Position numbers and translations under genes: made by a program. DNA of 18,294 nucleotides, taken from positions 1 through 18,294 of the forward strand of contig CALFUE010000010.1 in assembly GCA_937916345.1 (NCBI GenBank), given 5' to 3'. The notes below the pieces were generated by a model. It did no database searches, had not been told where the DNA came from, and worked only from the letters and a program-made list of their open reading frames with translations. Every line of letters starts with the position of its first letter. The first letter of the stretch is position 1. This document shows positions 7,371-14,611 of the stretch, piece by piece. The DNA is from an uncultured bacterium (lineage in GTDB: Bacteria > Bacillota > Clostridia > Lachnospirales > Lachnospiraceae).

Positions 7371-8776
7371 TTCACACCCTCCCGTGTGTCCTCTATGGTG
7401 ACACCCATGGATTTAAGCTCATCTCTGATCTCGTCAGCCCTGGCGAAGTCCTTTGCCTTCTTTGCGGCGGTGCGCTCCGCTAAAAGCTCCTCGATCTTTT
7501 TCGTCTCCCCCGGATCTGCGTCCTCAGCCTTGCTGTCCAGCACCAGACCCAGGACATCTGTCAGGGTGAGCAGCTTCTCCTCGAGCTTCTGTAAATATTC
7601 CTTCGAGGAATCCGCGGATGAATTCGCGTTGATGAAGCGCACCAGCTCAAATACCGCGGTAACGGCGTCCGCCGTGTTGCAGTCGTCGTCCATCGCGTCC
7701 TCGAAATCCCTCACGAACTTTTCGGTTTCGGAATATTTGTTTTTTTCGACTTCAGTTATTTTACCGCCTTTTGAATTGGCAATATTATAGCTCAGGGTCT
7801 CCCTGCAGGTCCTGATGCGCTCAAGGCTTTTTTTCGCGGACTCCATCAGTGTGTCGGAAAAATTTAAGGGGCCGCGGTAATGAGCCTGCAGCATGAAAAA
7901 TCTCAGAACCATAGGGTCATATTTTTTACAGATGTCACGCACCGTGAAGAAATTTCCGGCTGATTTGGACATCTTCTGGTTATCGATATTGAGGAATCCA
8001 TTGTGCATCCAGTATCTGGCAAAGGGCACGCCGTTTGCCGCCTCGCTCTGGGCTATCTCGTTCTCGTGATGGGGGAATATGAGATCCTCGCCTCCCGCGT
8101 GGATGTCGATCTCATCTCCCAGATATTTCTTTGCCATGACCGAGCACTCAATGTGCCAGCCGGGGCTGCCCTGTCCCCAGGGTGAATCCCAGTATATCTC
8201 GCCCTCCTTCTTCGGCTTCCAGAGGACGAAATCCATGTAGTCCTCCTTGCCCTCCCCGCCGGTGATGGCTATATCTCTGTGACCTGCCTCCAGATCCTCC
8301 AGATTCTTGTGGGAAAGCTTGCCGTAATCCCTGAAGCTCTTTGTGCGGTAATAGACGGTGCCGTCCCCTGCGTCATAGGCGTATCCCTTCTCTATCAGAG
8401 TGGTGATCATATCTATCATGCCGCCGATCTCCTCAGTAGCCTTTGGATGGGTTGTGGCAGGCTTTACATTTAATGCAGCCATGTCGCGTTTGCACTCCTC
8501 GATGTAGCGCTCGGAGATGACTGAGGCGTCGACGCCTTCCTCATTTGCTCTTTTGATGATCTTGTCGTCCACATCGGTAAAGTTTGAGACATAGTTGACA
8601 TCATAGCCGCGGTATTCCATGTATCTGCGAAAGGTGTCGAAGACGATCATAGGCCGGGCGTTTCCGATATGGATGAGGTTGTAGACTGTGGGACCGCAGA
8701 CATACATCGAGAGCCTGCCCTCGTGAAGTGGTGTGAATTCTTCTTTTTTTCTTGTTAATGTGTTTAATATTTTCAT
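7355..8776 (-). CDS. cysS: Cysteinyl-tRNA synthetase
   Basis: A 473-residue class I aminoacyl-tRNA synthetase that attaches cysteine to tRNA-Cys in the cytoplasm. The HIGH-type motif is HIGN (residues 36-39) and the KMSKS motif is intact (268-272). Zinc ligands for cysteine recognition are present: Cys27 in YVCGPT, Cys211 in WHIECS, His236 and Glu240 in FPHHENE. The C-terminal helical and anticodon-binding region reads to the end (DELKSMGVTIEDTREGVKWK). Length is normal. Its ATG sits in an ATGA overlap with ispF, and its last 16 bases overlap mrnC. Its place next to mrnC and rlmB matches the conserved Firmicutes block. Confidence 0.98.
   Translation of the reverse strand: MKILNTLTRKKEEFTPLHEGRLSMYVCGPTVYNLIHIGNARPMIVFDTFRRYMEYRGYDVNYVSNFTDVDDKIIKRANEEGVDASVISERYIEECKRDMAALNVKPATTHPKATEEIGGMIDMITTLIEKGYAYDAGDGTVYYRTKSFRDYGKLSHKNLEDLEAGHRDIAITGGEGKEDYMDFVLWKPKKEGEIYWDSPWGQGSPGWHIECSVMAKKYLGDEIDIHAGGEDLIFPHHENEIAQSEAANGVPFARYWMHNGFLNIDNQKMSKSAGNFFTVRDICKKYDPMVLRFFMLQAHYRGPLNFSDTLMESAKKSLERIRTCRETLSYNIANSKGGKITEVEKNKYSETEKFVRDFEDAMDDDCNTADAVTAVFELVRFINANSSADSSKEYLQKLEEKLLTLTDVLGLVLDSKAEDADPGETKKIEELLAERTAAKKAKDFARADEIRDELKSMGVTIEDTREGVKWKKA
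7378..7383 (-). promoter_or_regulatory. Ribosome binding site fixing the GTG start of mrnC
   Basis: GGGAGG on the minus strand lies seven bases before the GTG at 7370, inside the end of cysS. It supports the GTG as the real start and the 16-base overlap. Confidence 0.75.
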
Positions 8777-9357
8777 CTGTTTACCCCATTAAAATTACTT
8801 TTCACTGCAGTCTGCTGTTTTATACACCCCGGACAGGCGCTGCATCCGCTCCCGGAATCAAAGACAGTGCGGCTGTTTTCGAAAATGCTCTCCGTGATGC
8901 ACACGGCATGCGCCGCTATCCCCTCCTCGCTTCCGGTAAATCCGAGACGTTCCTCCGTGGTAGCCTTCACGCTGACTCTCGACACATCTGTCTTTAACGC
9001 GGATGCGATATTTTCCCTCATCCCGTCGATGTAGGAAGAAAGCTTTGGTCTCTGGGCGATCACTATCGAATCTATATTAGACACATAATAATTTTCCTCA
9101 GCGATCTTTTCTCCGACTGCCTCCAGCAGCCTGATACTGTCAGCCCCCTCGTAAGCCGGGTCATTATCCGGAAAGAGCTTTCCTATATCTCCCAGGGCGA
9201 GACTCCCCAGGATCGCATCCATTACGGCATGAACCAGCACATCCGCATCCGAGTGACCGAGCAGGCCGTACTCATGCTCTATCCTGACTCCTCCCAGGAT
9301 GAGCGGCCGCCCCGCCACCAGGCGGTGCACATCATATCCGTTCCCTATCCTCATCAT
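8773..9357 (-). CDS. ispF: 2-C-methyl-D-erythritol 2,4-cyclodiphosphate synthase with Cys-rich C-terminal extension
   Basis: IspF catalyses cyclisation of 4-diphosphocytidyl-methylerythritol 2-phosphate in the MEP isoprenoid pathway, as a homotrimer with Zn2+. The core is canonical: GNGYDVHR (Asp9 and His11 as metal ligands when counted from the first Met), LLGHSDADVLVHAVMDAILG (His35 region), DIGKLFPDNDP, VIAQRPKL and KATTEERLGFTGSEEGIAAHAV (131-152, in pieces). The core ends near residue 155, the usual family length. Here about 40 residues follow, containing CSACPGC (Cys172, 175, 178) and a basic tail, with the TGA overlapping the cysS ATG. Two ATGs in tandem open the gene; AGGAG lies suitably upstream of both. 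The tail is not part of known IspF and its role is unknown. Confidence 0.95.
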   Translation of the reverse strand: MMRIGNGYDVHRLVAGRPLILGGVRIEHEYGLLGHSDADVLVHAVMDAILGSLALGDIGKLFPDNDPAYEGADSIRLLEAVGEKIAEENYYVSNIDSIVIAQRPKLSSYIDGMRENIASALKTDVSRVSVKATTEERLGFTGSEEGIAAHAVCITESIFENSRTVFDSGSGCSACPGCIKQQTAVKSNFNGVNR

Positions 9358-10300
9358 TCAATCTCCTGTCCGCCATGGAAAGAAGCCTGTAAGTCATGGC
9401 GTCATTGAAATTCCGGAGGTTTAACCCGGTAATCTTCTCTATCTTGTCCAGCTGGTATATGAAGGTATTTCTGTGCATGTACAGATCCCTGGCAGTCTCA
9501 GAGATATTCAGGGAATTCCTGAGAAACTTTGACGCCGCGTGAGTCAGACTCTCGTCCATCCCGGGAAGCAGCCTGTCCTCATAATATTCCTCGATAAATT
9601 CAAGGCAGGTCCCGGTGTCCGCCTCGGCAACCAAACCTCCGAAGCCTCTGTCGGAAAAACCGAGGGTCACATCACCCCTGTCGGAGATGGCCAGAGTCCT
9701 CATCGCCTTTTTTGCCTGTTCATAGGCCTCCCTCAGACCAAACAATCCGCCGGTCACACGGGAATAGGACACCCTGACAGAGATCATAATCTCAGTCATC
9801 ATGGTATCCGCGATCATACCGGCAAAGGCCTTTGGGTCGAAATCCTCCCCCGATCTTTTCGCGATGACGAAACTCCCGGGATCGACCGGATATATCAGGT
9901 CTCCCGCATCCTCGGTAAATGCTTCTCCCAGATCGTCCGGCTCGGGGATATTGTCAATTGCCCTGACCGATTGCACCAGAAACACTACTCTGGGGATATC
10001 GGAAATACCCGCCCTGACGCAGCTCACCACGGCCTCCTCCAGCGGAACTGCACATCCAAGCAGATCTCCCAGGGCGTGCAGCTCCTGCTCCTCCGCGGCA
10101 TCTGCTGCAAGAAGTCCCGCCACCAGCGCCACTATGTCCGTTCGCGACTCATCAAGTCCTTTTACAAGCAGGGTACCGCCGCAGACGCCGATCCGAAATT
10201 CACCGTTCTCATACACTATCTCCGAAGGTCCCTCGGCGCTGTCAACAGCAAAAAGGCCGCCTGTTGCTGCAGCAGCCTCTTTAAGTATCTTCTCTGTCAT
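9332..10300 (-). CDS. PucR/CdaR-type transcriptional regulator
   Basis: A 322-residue protein ending in the PucR-type helix-turn-helix: FLRNSLNISETARDLYMHRNTFIYQLDKIEKITG (split over about residues 257-295), then NFNDAMTYRLLS. This matches the CdaR/PucR C-terminal pattern, where 'H/N-R-N-T-L/F-x-Y-R/Q-L-x-K-I' is the recognition part. A central region (YSRVTGGLFGLREAYEQAKKA, about 180-205, quoted in part) resembles the degenerate GGDEF-like domain of this family. The N-terminal ~150 residues have no recognisable sensor. These regulators usually control uptake or catabolism of small molecules. Sitting between HD-GYP and ispF, this one may instead autoregulate the operon, which is inference. 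It overlaps HD-GYP by 20 bases and ispF by 26. A weak AAGG precedes the ATG, so translation is probably coupled. Confidence 0.82.
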   Translation of the reverse strand: MTEKILKEAAAATGGLFAVDSAEGPSEIVYENGEFRIGVCGGTLLVKGLDESRTDIVALVAGLLAADAAEEQELHALGDLLGCAVPLEEAVVSCVRAGISDIPRVVFLVQSVRAIDNIPEPDDLGEAFTEDAGDLIYPVDPGSFVIAKRSGEDFDPKAFAGMIADTMMTEIMISVRVSYSRVTGGLFGLREAYEQAKKAMRTLAISDRGDVTLGFSDRGFGGLVAEADTGTCLEFIEEYYEDRLLPGMDESLTHAASKFLRNSLNISETARDLYMHRNTFIYQLDKIEKITGLNLRNFNDAMTYRLLSMADRRLNDEDRERI

Positions 10301-11186
10301 TATAAACCTTACTCTCTATGAAAAGCTCCACCAATCCTTTGTCCAGCTGACCGGCAGAAGCCATCTCCCTCAATATGGAGCATGCGGTATCGATATTGTC
10401 CGCATCCTTGTAGGGGCGGTCGGAAGCCGTCAGGGCATCGAAGATGTCGAGAATCGTAAGGATGCGCACCTCCGGCGGTATCTCGTCTCCCTTCAGACCC
10501 TTTGGATAACCCGAGCCGTCCAGCTTTTCATGGTGCATTGACGCCCATTTCTCTACATTTATATAATCTCCCTCGAACTCCACCTGAGAGAGCAGCTTTT
10601 GGGTGTAGACCACATGAGCCTGCATTACCTCGCGCTCGGACTTCGTGAGAGTGCCCTTGTTGATCATCAGCAGCTCATACTGGCGGTCATTTATCCACGG
10701 CTTTTCCTGCCCGTTCTCCTCCCTGTAGGTGGACTTTCGCAGCTGCTCGATCCTTTCCCTGTCTTCCTCTGTCAGAGCCTTTTTTTCATTTATGCTCATC
10801 ACAAGGCGGATGGCGTCTGAGAGAGCGCGGTCTTTTTTTTCGTATTCGTCCCAGGTTATGTCCTTGTGGAGGTAATTAATATAGTTGAGAAGCTTGATGC
10901 GCTCGAAACGATTCTGGAGAATAATGCGCTCCGTGCCCAGGCGGTCGGATTTATCCATTATCTCTATTGGCGTCACCAGCTTTCCGATGTCGTGGAGCCA
11001 GGCAGCCATGAGGAAGATACGCTTTTTCTCAGGCGTAAAGGGAATGCCCTGCCCGGTCTCGTTCATCCAGTCGATGAAACGTGAGGCCTGGTGTACGATG
11101 TTTCTGGTGTGATTTGCATTGTAGGGGGTGCGGGCGTCGATAGCTGTCGACAAGACCCGGATCAGAGAGTCCAGAACCTTTTCCAT
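10281..11186 (-). CDS. HD-GYP domain phosphohydrolase, putative cyclic-di-GMP phosphodiesterase
   Basis: A 301-residue stand-alone HD-GYP-type protein. Metal-binding positions are visible: His26 (NANHTRN), His65-Asp66 in WLHDIGK, and HHEKLDGSGYP (residues 218-228), followed by RILTILDIFDALTASDRPYK (241-260). The HD and GYP motifs are farther apart than in the shortest family members, with a charged helical stretch (about 75-180) and then the usual GTLTKSER helix. Longer versions like this are common in Clostridia. HD-GYP enzymes typically hydrolyse cyclic di-GMP (or cGAMP) to nucleotides. No receiver, PAS or membrane domain is attached, so any sensing is by another protein. It is the first gene of the operon and overlaps the next gene by 20 bases. 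Enzyme specificity is inferred. Confidence 0.87.
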   Translation of the reverse strand: MEKVLDSLIRVLSTAIDARTPYNANHTRNIVHQASRFIDWMNETGQGIPFTPEKKRIFLMAAWLHDIGKLVTPIEIMDKSDRLGTERIILQNRFERIKLLNYINYLHKDITWDEYEKKDRALSDAIRLVMSINEKKALTEEDRERIEQLRKSTYREENGQEKPWINDRQYELLMINKGTLTKSEREVMQAHVVYTQKLLSQVEFEGDYINVEKWASMHHEKLDGSGYPKGLKGDEIPPEVRILTILDIFDALTASDRPYKDADNIDTACSILREMASAGQLDKGLVELFIESKVYNDREDT

Positions 11187-11191
11187 AGCTG

Positions 11192-11196
11192 CTCCT
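11192..11196 (-). promoter_or_regulatory. Ribosome binding site of the HD-GYP gene
   Basis: AGGAG on the minus strand, five bases before the ATG at 11186. It fixes the first start codon of the long operon. Confidence 0.75.
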
Positions 11197-11224
11197 AATA
11201 ACTACCAAATTAAAATCACACGTA

Positions 11225-11253
11225 AACATACCATTTTATTAGATTTTTGTCAA
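11225..11253 (-). promoter_or_regulatory. Sigma-A-type promoter for the HD-GYP to YhgE operon
   Basis: On the minus strand a consensus TTGACA (11253-11248) is followed by a 17-base A/T-rich spacer and TATGTT (11230-11225). It lies in the 85-base gap between clpB and the HD-GYP gene, the only gap of any size before 280. It is therefore the likely main promoter of the 11-gene run. The leader would be about 30 bases, too short for a T-box or riboswitch. Confidence 0.8.
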
Positions 11254-11271
11254 ATATAACGTGCAGTACTC

Positions 11272-13866
11272 TTACCTTTCACTCCTGATTTTTGCTGTTA
11301 ATCCATCCTCACCAACATCTATCACTATCACGTCCCCACCTTTGACATCTCCCGACAGAAGAAGCTTTGCCGAGAGTGTCTCAACGCTCTTCTGCAGGTA
11401 ACGCTTAAGAGGTCTTGCGCCGTACGCGGGATCATACCCATTGTCAGCCGCGTAACTCTTTGCGGCATCGGTGAGCTCTACCCTCACATCCTTTGACTCG
11501 ATCCTCCTGTTCAGATCCTCCAGTATCAGTTCCATGATATGAGAGATATTATCCTTTGTCAGAGGTCTGAACATTATTGTCTCATCCAGCCTGTTCAAAA
11601 ACTCCGGTGAGAAATGAGCCCTCAGCTCTCCAAGCACATGCTTCCCGGTGGCCTCGTCTATCACTCCGTCGTCGGTCACGGAGGCGAGCAGCTCCGAGGA
11701 GCCGATATTTGAAGTCAGTATGATTATCGTATTCTTAAAATCCACCGTCCTGCCGGAGGAATCGGTGATGCGCCCATCGTCGAGAACCTGCAGCAGTACA
11801 TTAAAGACATCGGGATGAGCCTTCTCAACCTCATCAAAGAGAACTACTGAATAAGGCTTCCTGCGAACCGCCTCCGTCAGCTGACCTCCCTCATCGTAAC
11901 CCACATATCCGGGAGGCGCCCCGATAAGCCTTGACACAGAATATTTCTCCATGTACTCGCTCATATCAATCCTGACCATCGCCTTCTCATCGTCGAAAAG
12001 AGCTTCGGCCAGAGCCTTTGCGGTCTCGGTCTTTCCGACTCCGGTGGGACCCAGAAACAGGAAGGAACCGATAGGCTTCGTGGGATCCTTGATGCCGGCG
12101 CGGGATCTGATTATCGCGTCGGAGACCAGAGATACAGCTGTATCCTGGCCCACCACACGCCTGTGCAGCGTGTCAGACAGGTTCAGGGTCTTCGCGCGCT
12201 CACTCTCGTTCAGCTTTGTGACGGGTATCCCGCTCCAACGGGAGATGATCCTCGCGATCTCCTCGTCCGTCACCTTTTCATGCACCAGGGTGAGTTCCCC
12301 GTCCCTGATGGCTTCCTCACGGTCTGCCAATTGCTTCTCCAGCTCCGGCAATTTGCCGTAGGAGAGCTCGGCAGCCTTCTCCAGATCGTAATTCTGCTTT
12401 GCGATATTGATCTGTGCCTTTACCTGCTCGATCTCCTCACGAAGCTTTGATACGCCCTCCACCGTTTTTTTCTCATTTTCCCACTGGGCAAGCTTTGTCT
12501 TCAGCTCGTCCTTGGATTCCGCCAGCTCCTTTGAGAGAGTCTCACAGCGCTGTATACTAAGGGGATCCGTCTCTTTTTTGAGCGCCGTCTCCTCGATCTC
12601 CAGCTGCATCACATGTCTGTTCAGCTCATCGAGCTCCGCAGGGCTGGAATCCAGTTCGGTCTTTATCAACGCACAGGCTTCGTCCACCAGGTCTATAGCC
12701 TTGTCCGGCAGAAATCTGTCCGTGATGTATCTGTTTGAGAGGACTGCGGCCGAAACCAGAGCCGAGTCCGTGATCTTTACGCCGTGGAAGACCTCGTAGC
12801 GTTCCTTCAAACCTCTCAAAATAGAGATGGTCTCCTCTACGGACGGCTCATCCACCAGTACCGGCAGGAAACGCCGCTCCAGCGCGGCATCCTTTTCTAT
12901 GTATTCTCTGTACTCATTCAGGGTGGTAGCTCCGATACAGTGGAGCTCTCCCCTGGCAAGCATTGGCTTTAACAGCTGGCCCGCGTCCATGGCTCCGTCT
13001 GTCTTTCCGGCGCCAACTATAGTATGGAGCTCGTCTATAAAGAGGATGATCTCGCCCTCAGAGGCCTTTACCTCATCAAGGAGCGCCTTAAGCCTCTCCT
13101 CAAATTCTCCTCTGTACTTTGCCCCCGCAACCAGCGCTCCCATATCCAGAGAAAACAGCTTCTTATTTTTCAGTGCCTCCGGCACATCTCCTCTGGCGAT
13201 GCGGTCAGCCAGACCCTCCACCACTGCTGTCTTTCCTACGCCGGGCTCACCTATCAGGACGGGATTGTTCTTTATCTTTCTGGAAAGTATGCGGATAGTA
13301 TTTCTGATCTCATCATCACGGCCTATGACAGGGTCGCTCTTCTGCAGCTTTGCGCGTTTTACCATGTCGTAGCCGTATTTTTCCAGGGTATCATAGGTGC
13401 TTTCCGGATTATCACTGGTGACGCGGACATTGCCTCGTACCTCGGAGAGTGCCGTGAGAAATCTGTCCTTCGTGATGCCGTACTCCCTGAACAGATCCTT
13501 TATGGCGGGATTCGGATATTTCATCATGGACAGGAACAGGTGCTCCACCGACACATACTCATCCCCGAAGGACTTTGCCTCATCCTCCGCGTGGATCAGG
13601 GCATTGTTCAGATCCTTTCCGATAAAATGCTGCGCATCTCCCGAAACCTTTGTGCGGGCGGCGAGCTTGCCCTCCACATTCTGCGTGATGTGAGGGAGAT
13701 CTATCTCCATCTTTTGTATCAGCCTGGGGATCAAACCCTCCGCATCCGTCAGAAGAGCATACATCAAATGCTCCTCTTCTATCTCCTGATTTCCGTAATC
13801 TATGGCAAGCTTCTCACACTTGTTCACTGCCTCCACAGATTTCTGTGTAAATTTGCTGACGTTCAT
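11272..13866 (-). CDS. clpB: ATP-dependent chaperone ClpB (Hsp100 disaggregase)
   Basis: An 864-residue Hsp100 protein, the standard ClpB length. It forms cytoplasmic hexamers that thread aggregated proteins through a central pore with DnaK. In order it has the N-terminal Clp repeat domain (FTQKSVEAVNKCE to about residue 145), NBD1 with Walker A GEPGVGKT (206-213) and Walker B IILFIDELHT, a long middle coiled coil (about 390-510), NBD2 with Walker A GPTGVGKT and Walker B VVLFDEVEKA, and a C-terminal small domain with YGARPLKRYLQ. The long M-domain separates it from ClpA, ClpC and ClpE. An in-frame ATG at 13926 is rejected because it lies at or upstream of the predicted transcript start. The ATG at 13866 has AAAGGGGTGA (13880-13871) as ribosome site and starts the family-typical MNVSKFTQ. 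Regulation is by CIRCE. No clear terminator follows; the next promoter begins within 25 bases of its stop. Confidence 0.97.
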   Translation of the reverse strand: MNVSKFTQKSVEAVNKCEKLAIDYGNQEIEEEHLMYALLTDAEGLIPRLIQKMEIDLPHITQNVEGKLAARTKVSGDAQHFIGKDLNNALIHAEDEAKSFGDEYVSVEHLFLSMMKYPNPAIKDLFREYGITKDRFLTALSEVRGNVRVTSDNPESTYDTLEKYGYDMVKRAKLQKSDPVIGRDDEIRNTIRILSRKIKNNPVLIGEPGVGKTAVVEGLADRIARGDVPEALKNKKLFSLDMGALVAGAKYRGEFEERLKALLDEVKASEGEIILFIDELHTIVGAGKTDGAMDAGQLLKPMLARGELHCIGATTLNEYREYIEKDAALERRFLPVLVDEPSVEETISILRGLKERYEVFHGVKITDSALVSAAVLSNRYITDRFLPDKAIDLVDEACALIKTELDSSPAELDELNRHVMQLEIEETALKKETDPLSIQRCETLSKELAESKDELKTKLAQWENEKKTVEGVSKLREEIEQVKAQINIAKQNYDLEKAAELSYGKLPELEKQLADREEAIRDGELTLVHEKVTDEEIARIISRWSGIPVTKLNESERAKTLNLSDTLHRRVVGQDTAVSLVSDAIIRSRAGIKDPTKPIGSFLFLGPTGVGKTETAKALAEALFDDEKAMVRIDMSEYMEKYSVSRLIGAPPGYVGYDEGGQLTEAVRRKPYSVVLFDEVEKAHPDVFNVLLQVLDDGRITDSSGRTVDFKNTIIILTSNIGSSELLASVTDDGVIDEATGKHVLGELRAHFSPEFLNRLDETIMFRPLTKDNISHIMELILEDLNRRIESKDVRVELTDAAKSYAADNGYDPAYGARPLKRYLQKSVETLSAKLLLSGDVKGGDVIVIDVGEDGLTAKIRSER

Positions 13867-13914
13867 GCTCTCACCCCTTTCTTCCAAATAGAGTTTTTTT
13901 GCTTTACAAAAATT

Positions 13915-13943
13915 GTTATAACACAAAAATTAGCACTCGTCAA
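13915..13943 (-). promoter_or_regulatory. Sigma-A-type promoter of clpB
   Basis: On the minus strand TTGACG (13943-13938) is followed by a 17-base spacer and TATAAC (13920-13915). Both boxes differ from consensus by one base and the spacing is ideal. The -35 box lies in the spacer of the CIRCE element and its last base overlaps the operator's second arm. Predicted transcription would start near 13908, leaving a leader of about 40 bases before the clpB ATG. Confidence 0.88.
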
Positions 13944-13956
13944 GAGAGAGTGCTAA
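13930..13956 (-). promoter_or_regulatory. CIRCE operator (HrcA binding site) upstream of clpB
   Basis: TTAGCACTC, nine spacer bases, then GAGTGCTAA: an exact match to the known CIRCE consensus. HrcA, the Firmicutes heat-shock repressor, binds this element and is released when GroEL is titrated by unfolded protein. The operator covers the -35 box of the clpB promoter, so bound HrcA should block RNA polymerase directly. CIRCE is best known in front of groESL and the hrcA-grpE-dnaK operon; here it controls clpB. Confidence 0.97.
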
Positions 13957-13960
13957 CAAT

Positions 13961-14611
13961 TTATTTTTCATCTATTAGATCAAACAATGACGAACATTTC
14001 CTGTAATAAAGCCCGGATATCTCATCCTCATCATCCTTCTGATCCGGGATATAGATGACGCGAAGTCCTGCGGATGCCGCAGATCTGACTCCGTTTGGCG
14101 CGTCCTCAACAGCGATGGCCTCCTCCGTCTTTAATCCCAGGATTTCAAGGGCATATCGATACAGCTCAGGAGAAGGCTTTCCATGCTCCACCTGGGTGGC
14201 GCAGCATATCCGGTCGAAATATTTCAGCAGTCCCACCTGTGTCAGATATTCTCTCGTCCTCTCCTCATCGGTAGCCGTTGCCGTGGCGCATATCACTCCC
14301 CTCTCCTTTAAGAAGGAAAGCAGCTCAACTGCGCCGGGTTTTAAGTCTATGCCGTGCTCCGCCACATACTCTCTGAACAGTCCCATGCGGTAGTCCCGCA
14401 CCTTATCGTAATCAAAGGCTTCACCAAACCATTCCCCAAACCTCTCCCTGACGAAGGGCCGTCCCAGGCTCCTCAGCTGAAAATACATCTCCTCCGTCAG
14501 AGTAAATCCGAAATGGGCACAGGCCAGAGGCCAGATCCTTCGATAATATTTTTCTGTATCTATCAGTGTGCCGTCCAGATCGAAGAGCACCGCCTTCAAA
14601 CCTTCCGTCAT
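13961..14611 (-). CDS. HAD-superfamily hydrolase, beta-phosphoglucomutase-like subfamily
   Basis: A 216-residue haloacid dehalogenase-type phosphatase or phosphomutase. Motif I is VLFDLDGTLIDTE, with nucleophile Asp11 and acid/base Asp13. Motif II is the Thr/Ser in CATATAT, motif III the Lys in EHGKPSPELY, and motif IV the acidic pair in VEDAPNGVRSAASAG. A four-helix cap (residues about 20-85) lies between motifs I and II, as in PGM/GPH-like enzymes. An in-frame ATG at 14653 would add 14 residues, but the start at 14611 is preferred. It has GGAG at 14620-14623 eight bases upstream, forms ATGA with the beta-galactosidase stop, and places motif I at the usual distance from the N-terminus. Co-location with GH42 suggests a sugar-phosphate substrate, but this is inference. 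The gene ends five bases before the CIRCE element. Confidence 0.88.
   Translation of the reverse strand: MTEGLKAVLFDLDGTLIDTEKYYRRIWPLACAHFGFTLTEEMYFQLRSLGRPFVRERFGEWFGEAFDYDKVRDYRMGLFREYVAEHGIDLKPGAVELLSFLKERGVICATATATDEERTREYLTQVGLLKYFDRICCATQVEHGKPSPELYRYALEILGLKTEEAIAVEDAPNGVRSAASAGLRVIYIPDQKDDEDEISGLYYRKCSSLFDLIDEK

Noticed and set aside
9539..10541. Two overlapping plus-strand open frames opposite the PucR-type and HD-GYP genes
   Set aside because: Both are antisense to strong family matches, are low-complexity, and lack ribosome sites or known motifs.
11187..11271. T-box or riboswitch in front of the cysS-containing operon
   Set aside because: The leader is only about 30 bases after the promoter and shows no T-box sequence or stable stem.
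13867..13926. Earlier ATG for clpB, adding 20 residues
   Set aside because: It lies at or before the predicted transcription start, and the extra residues do not resemble ClpB. The ATG at 13866 follows AAAGGGGTGA.
13024..13956. Long plus-strand open frame (310 codons) opposite clpB
   Set aside because: It lies wholly over the clpB coding strand, encodes no recognisable domain, and its end runs through the clpB promoter and CIRCE. It is a mirror of a GC-rich third-position pattern.
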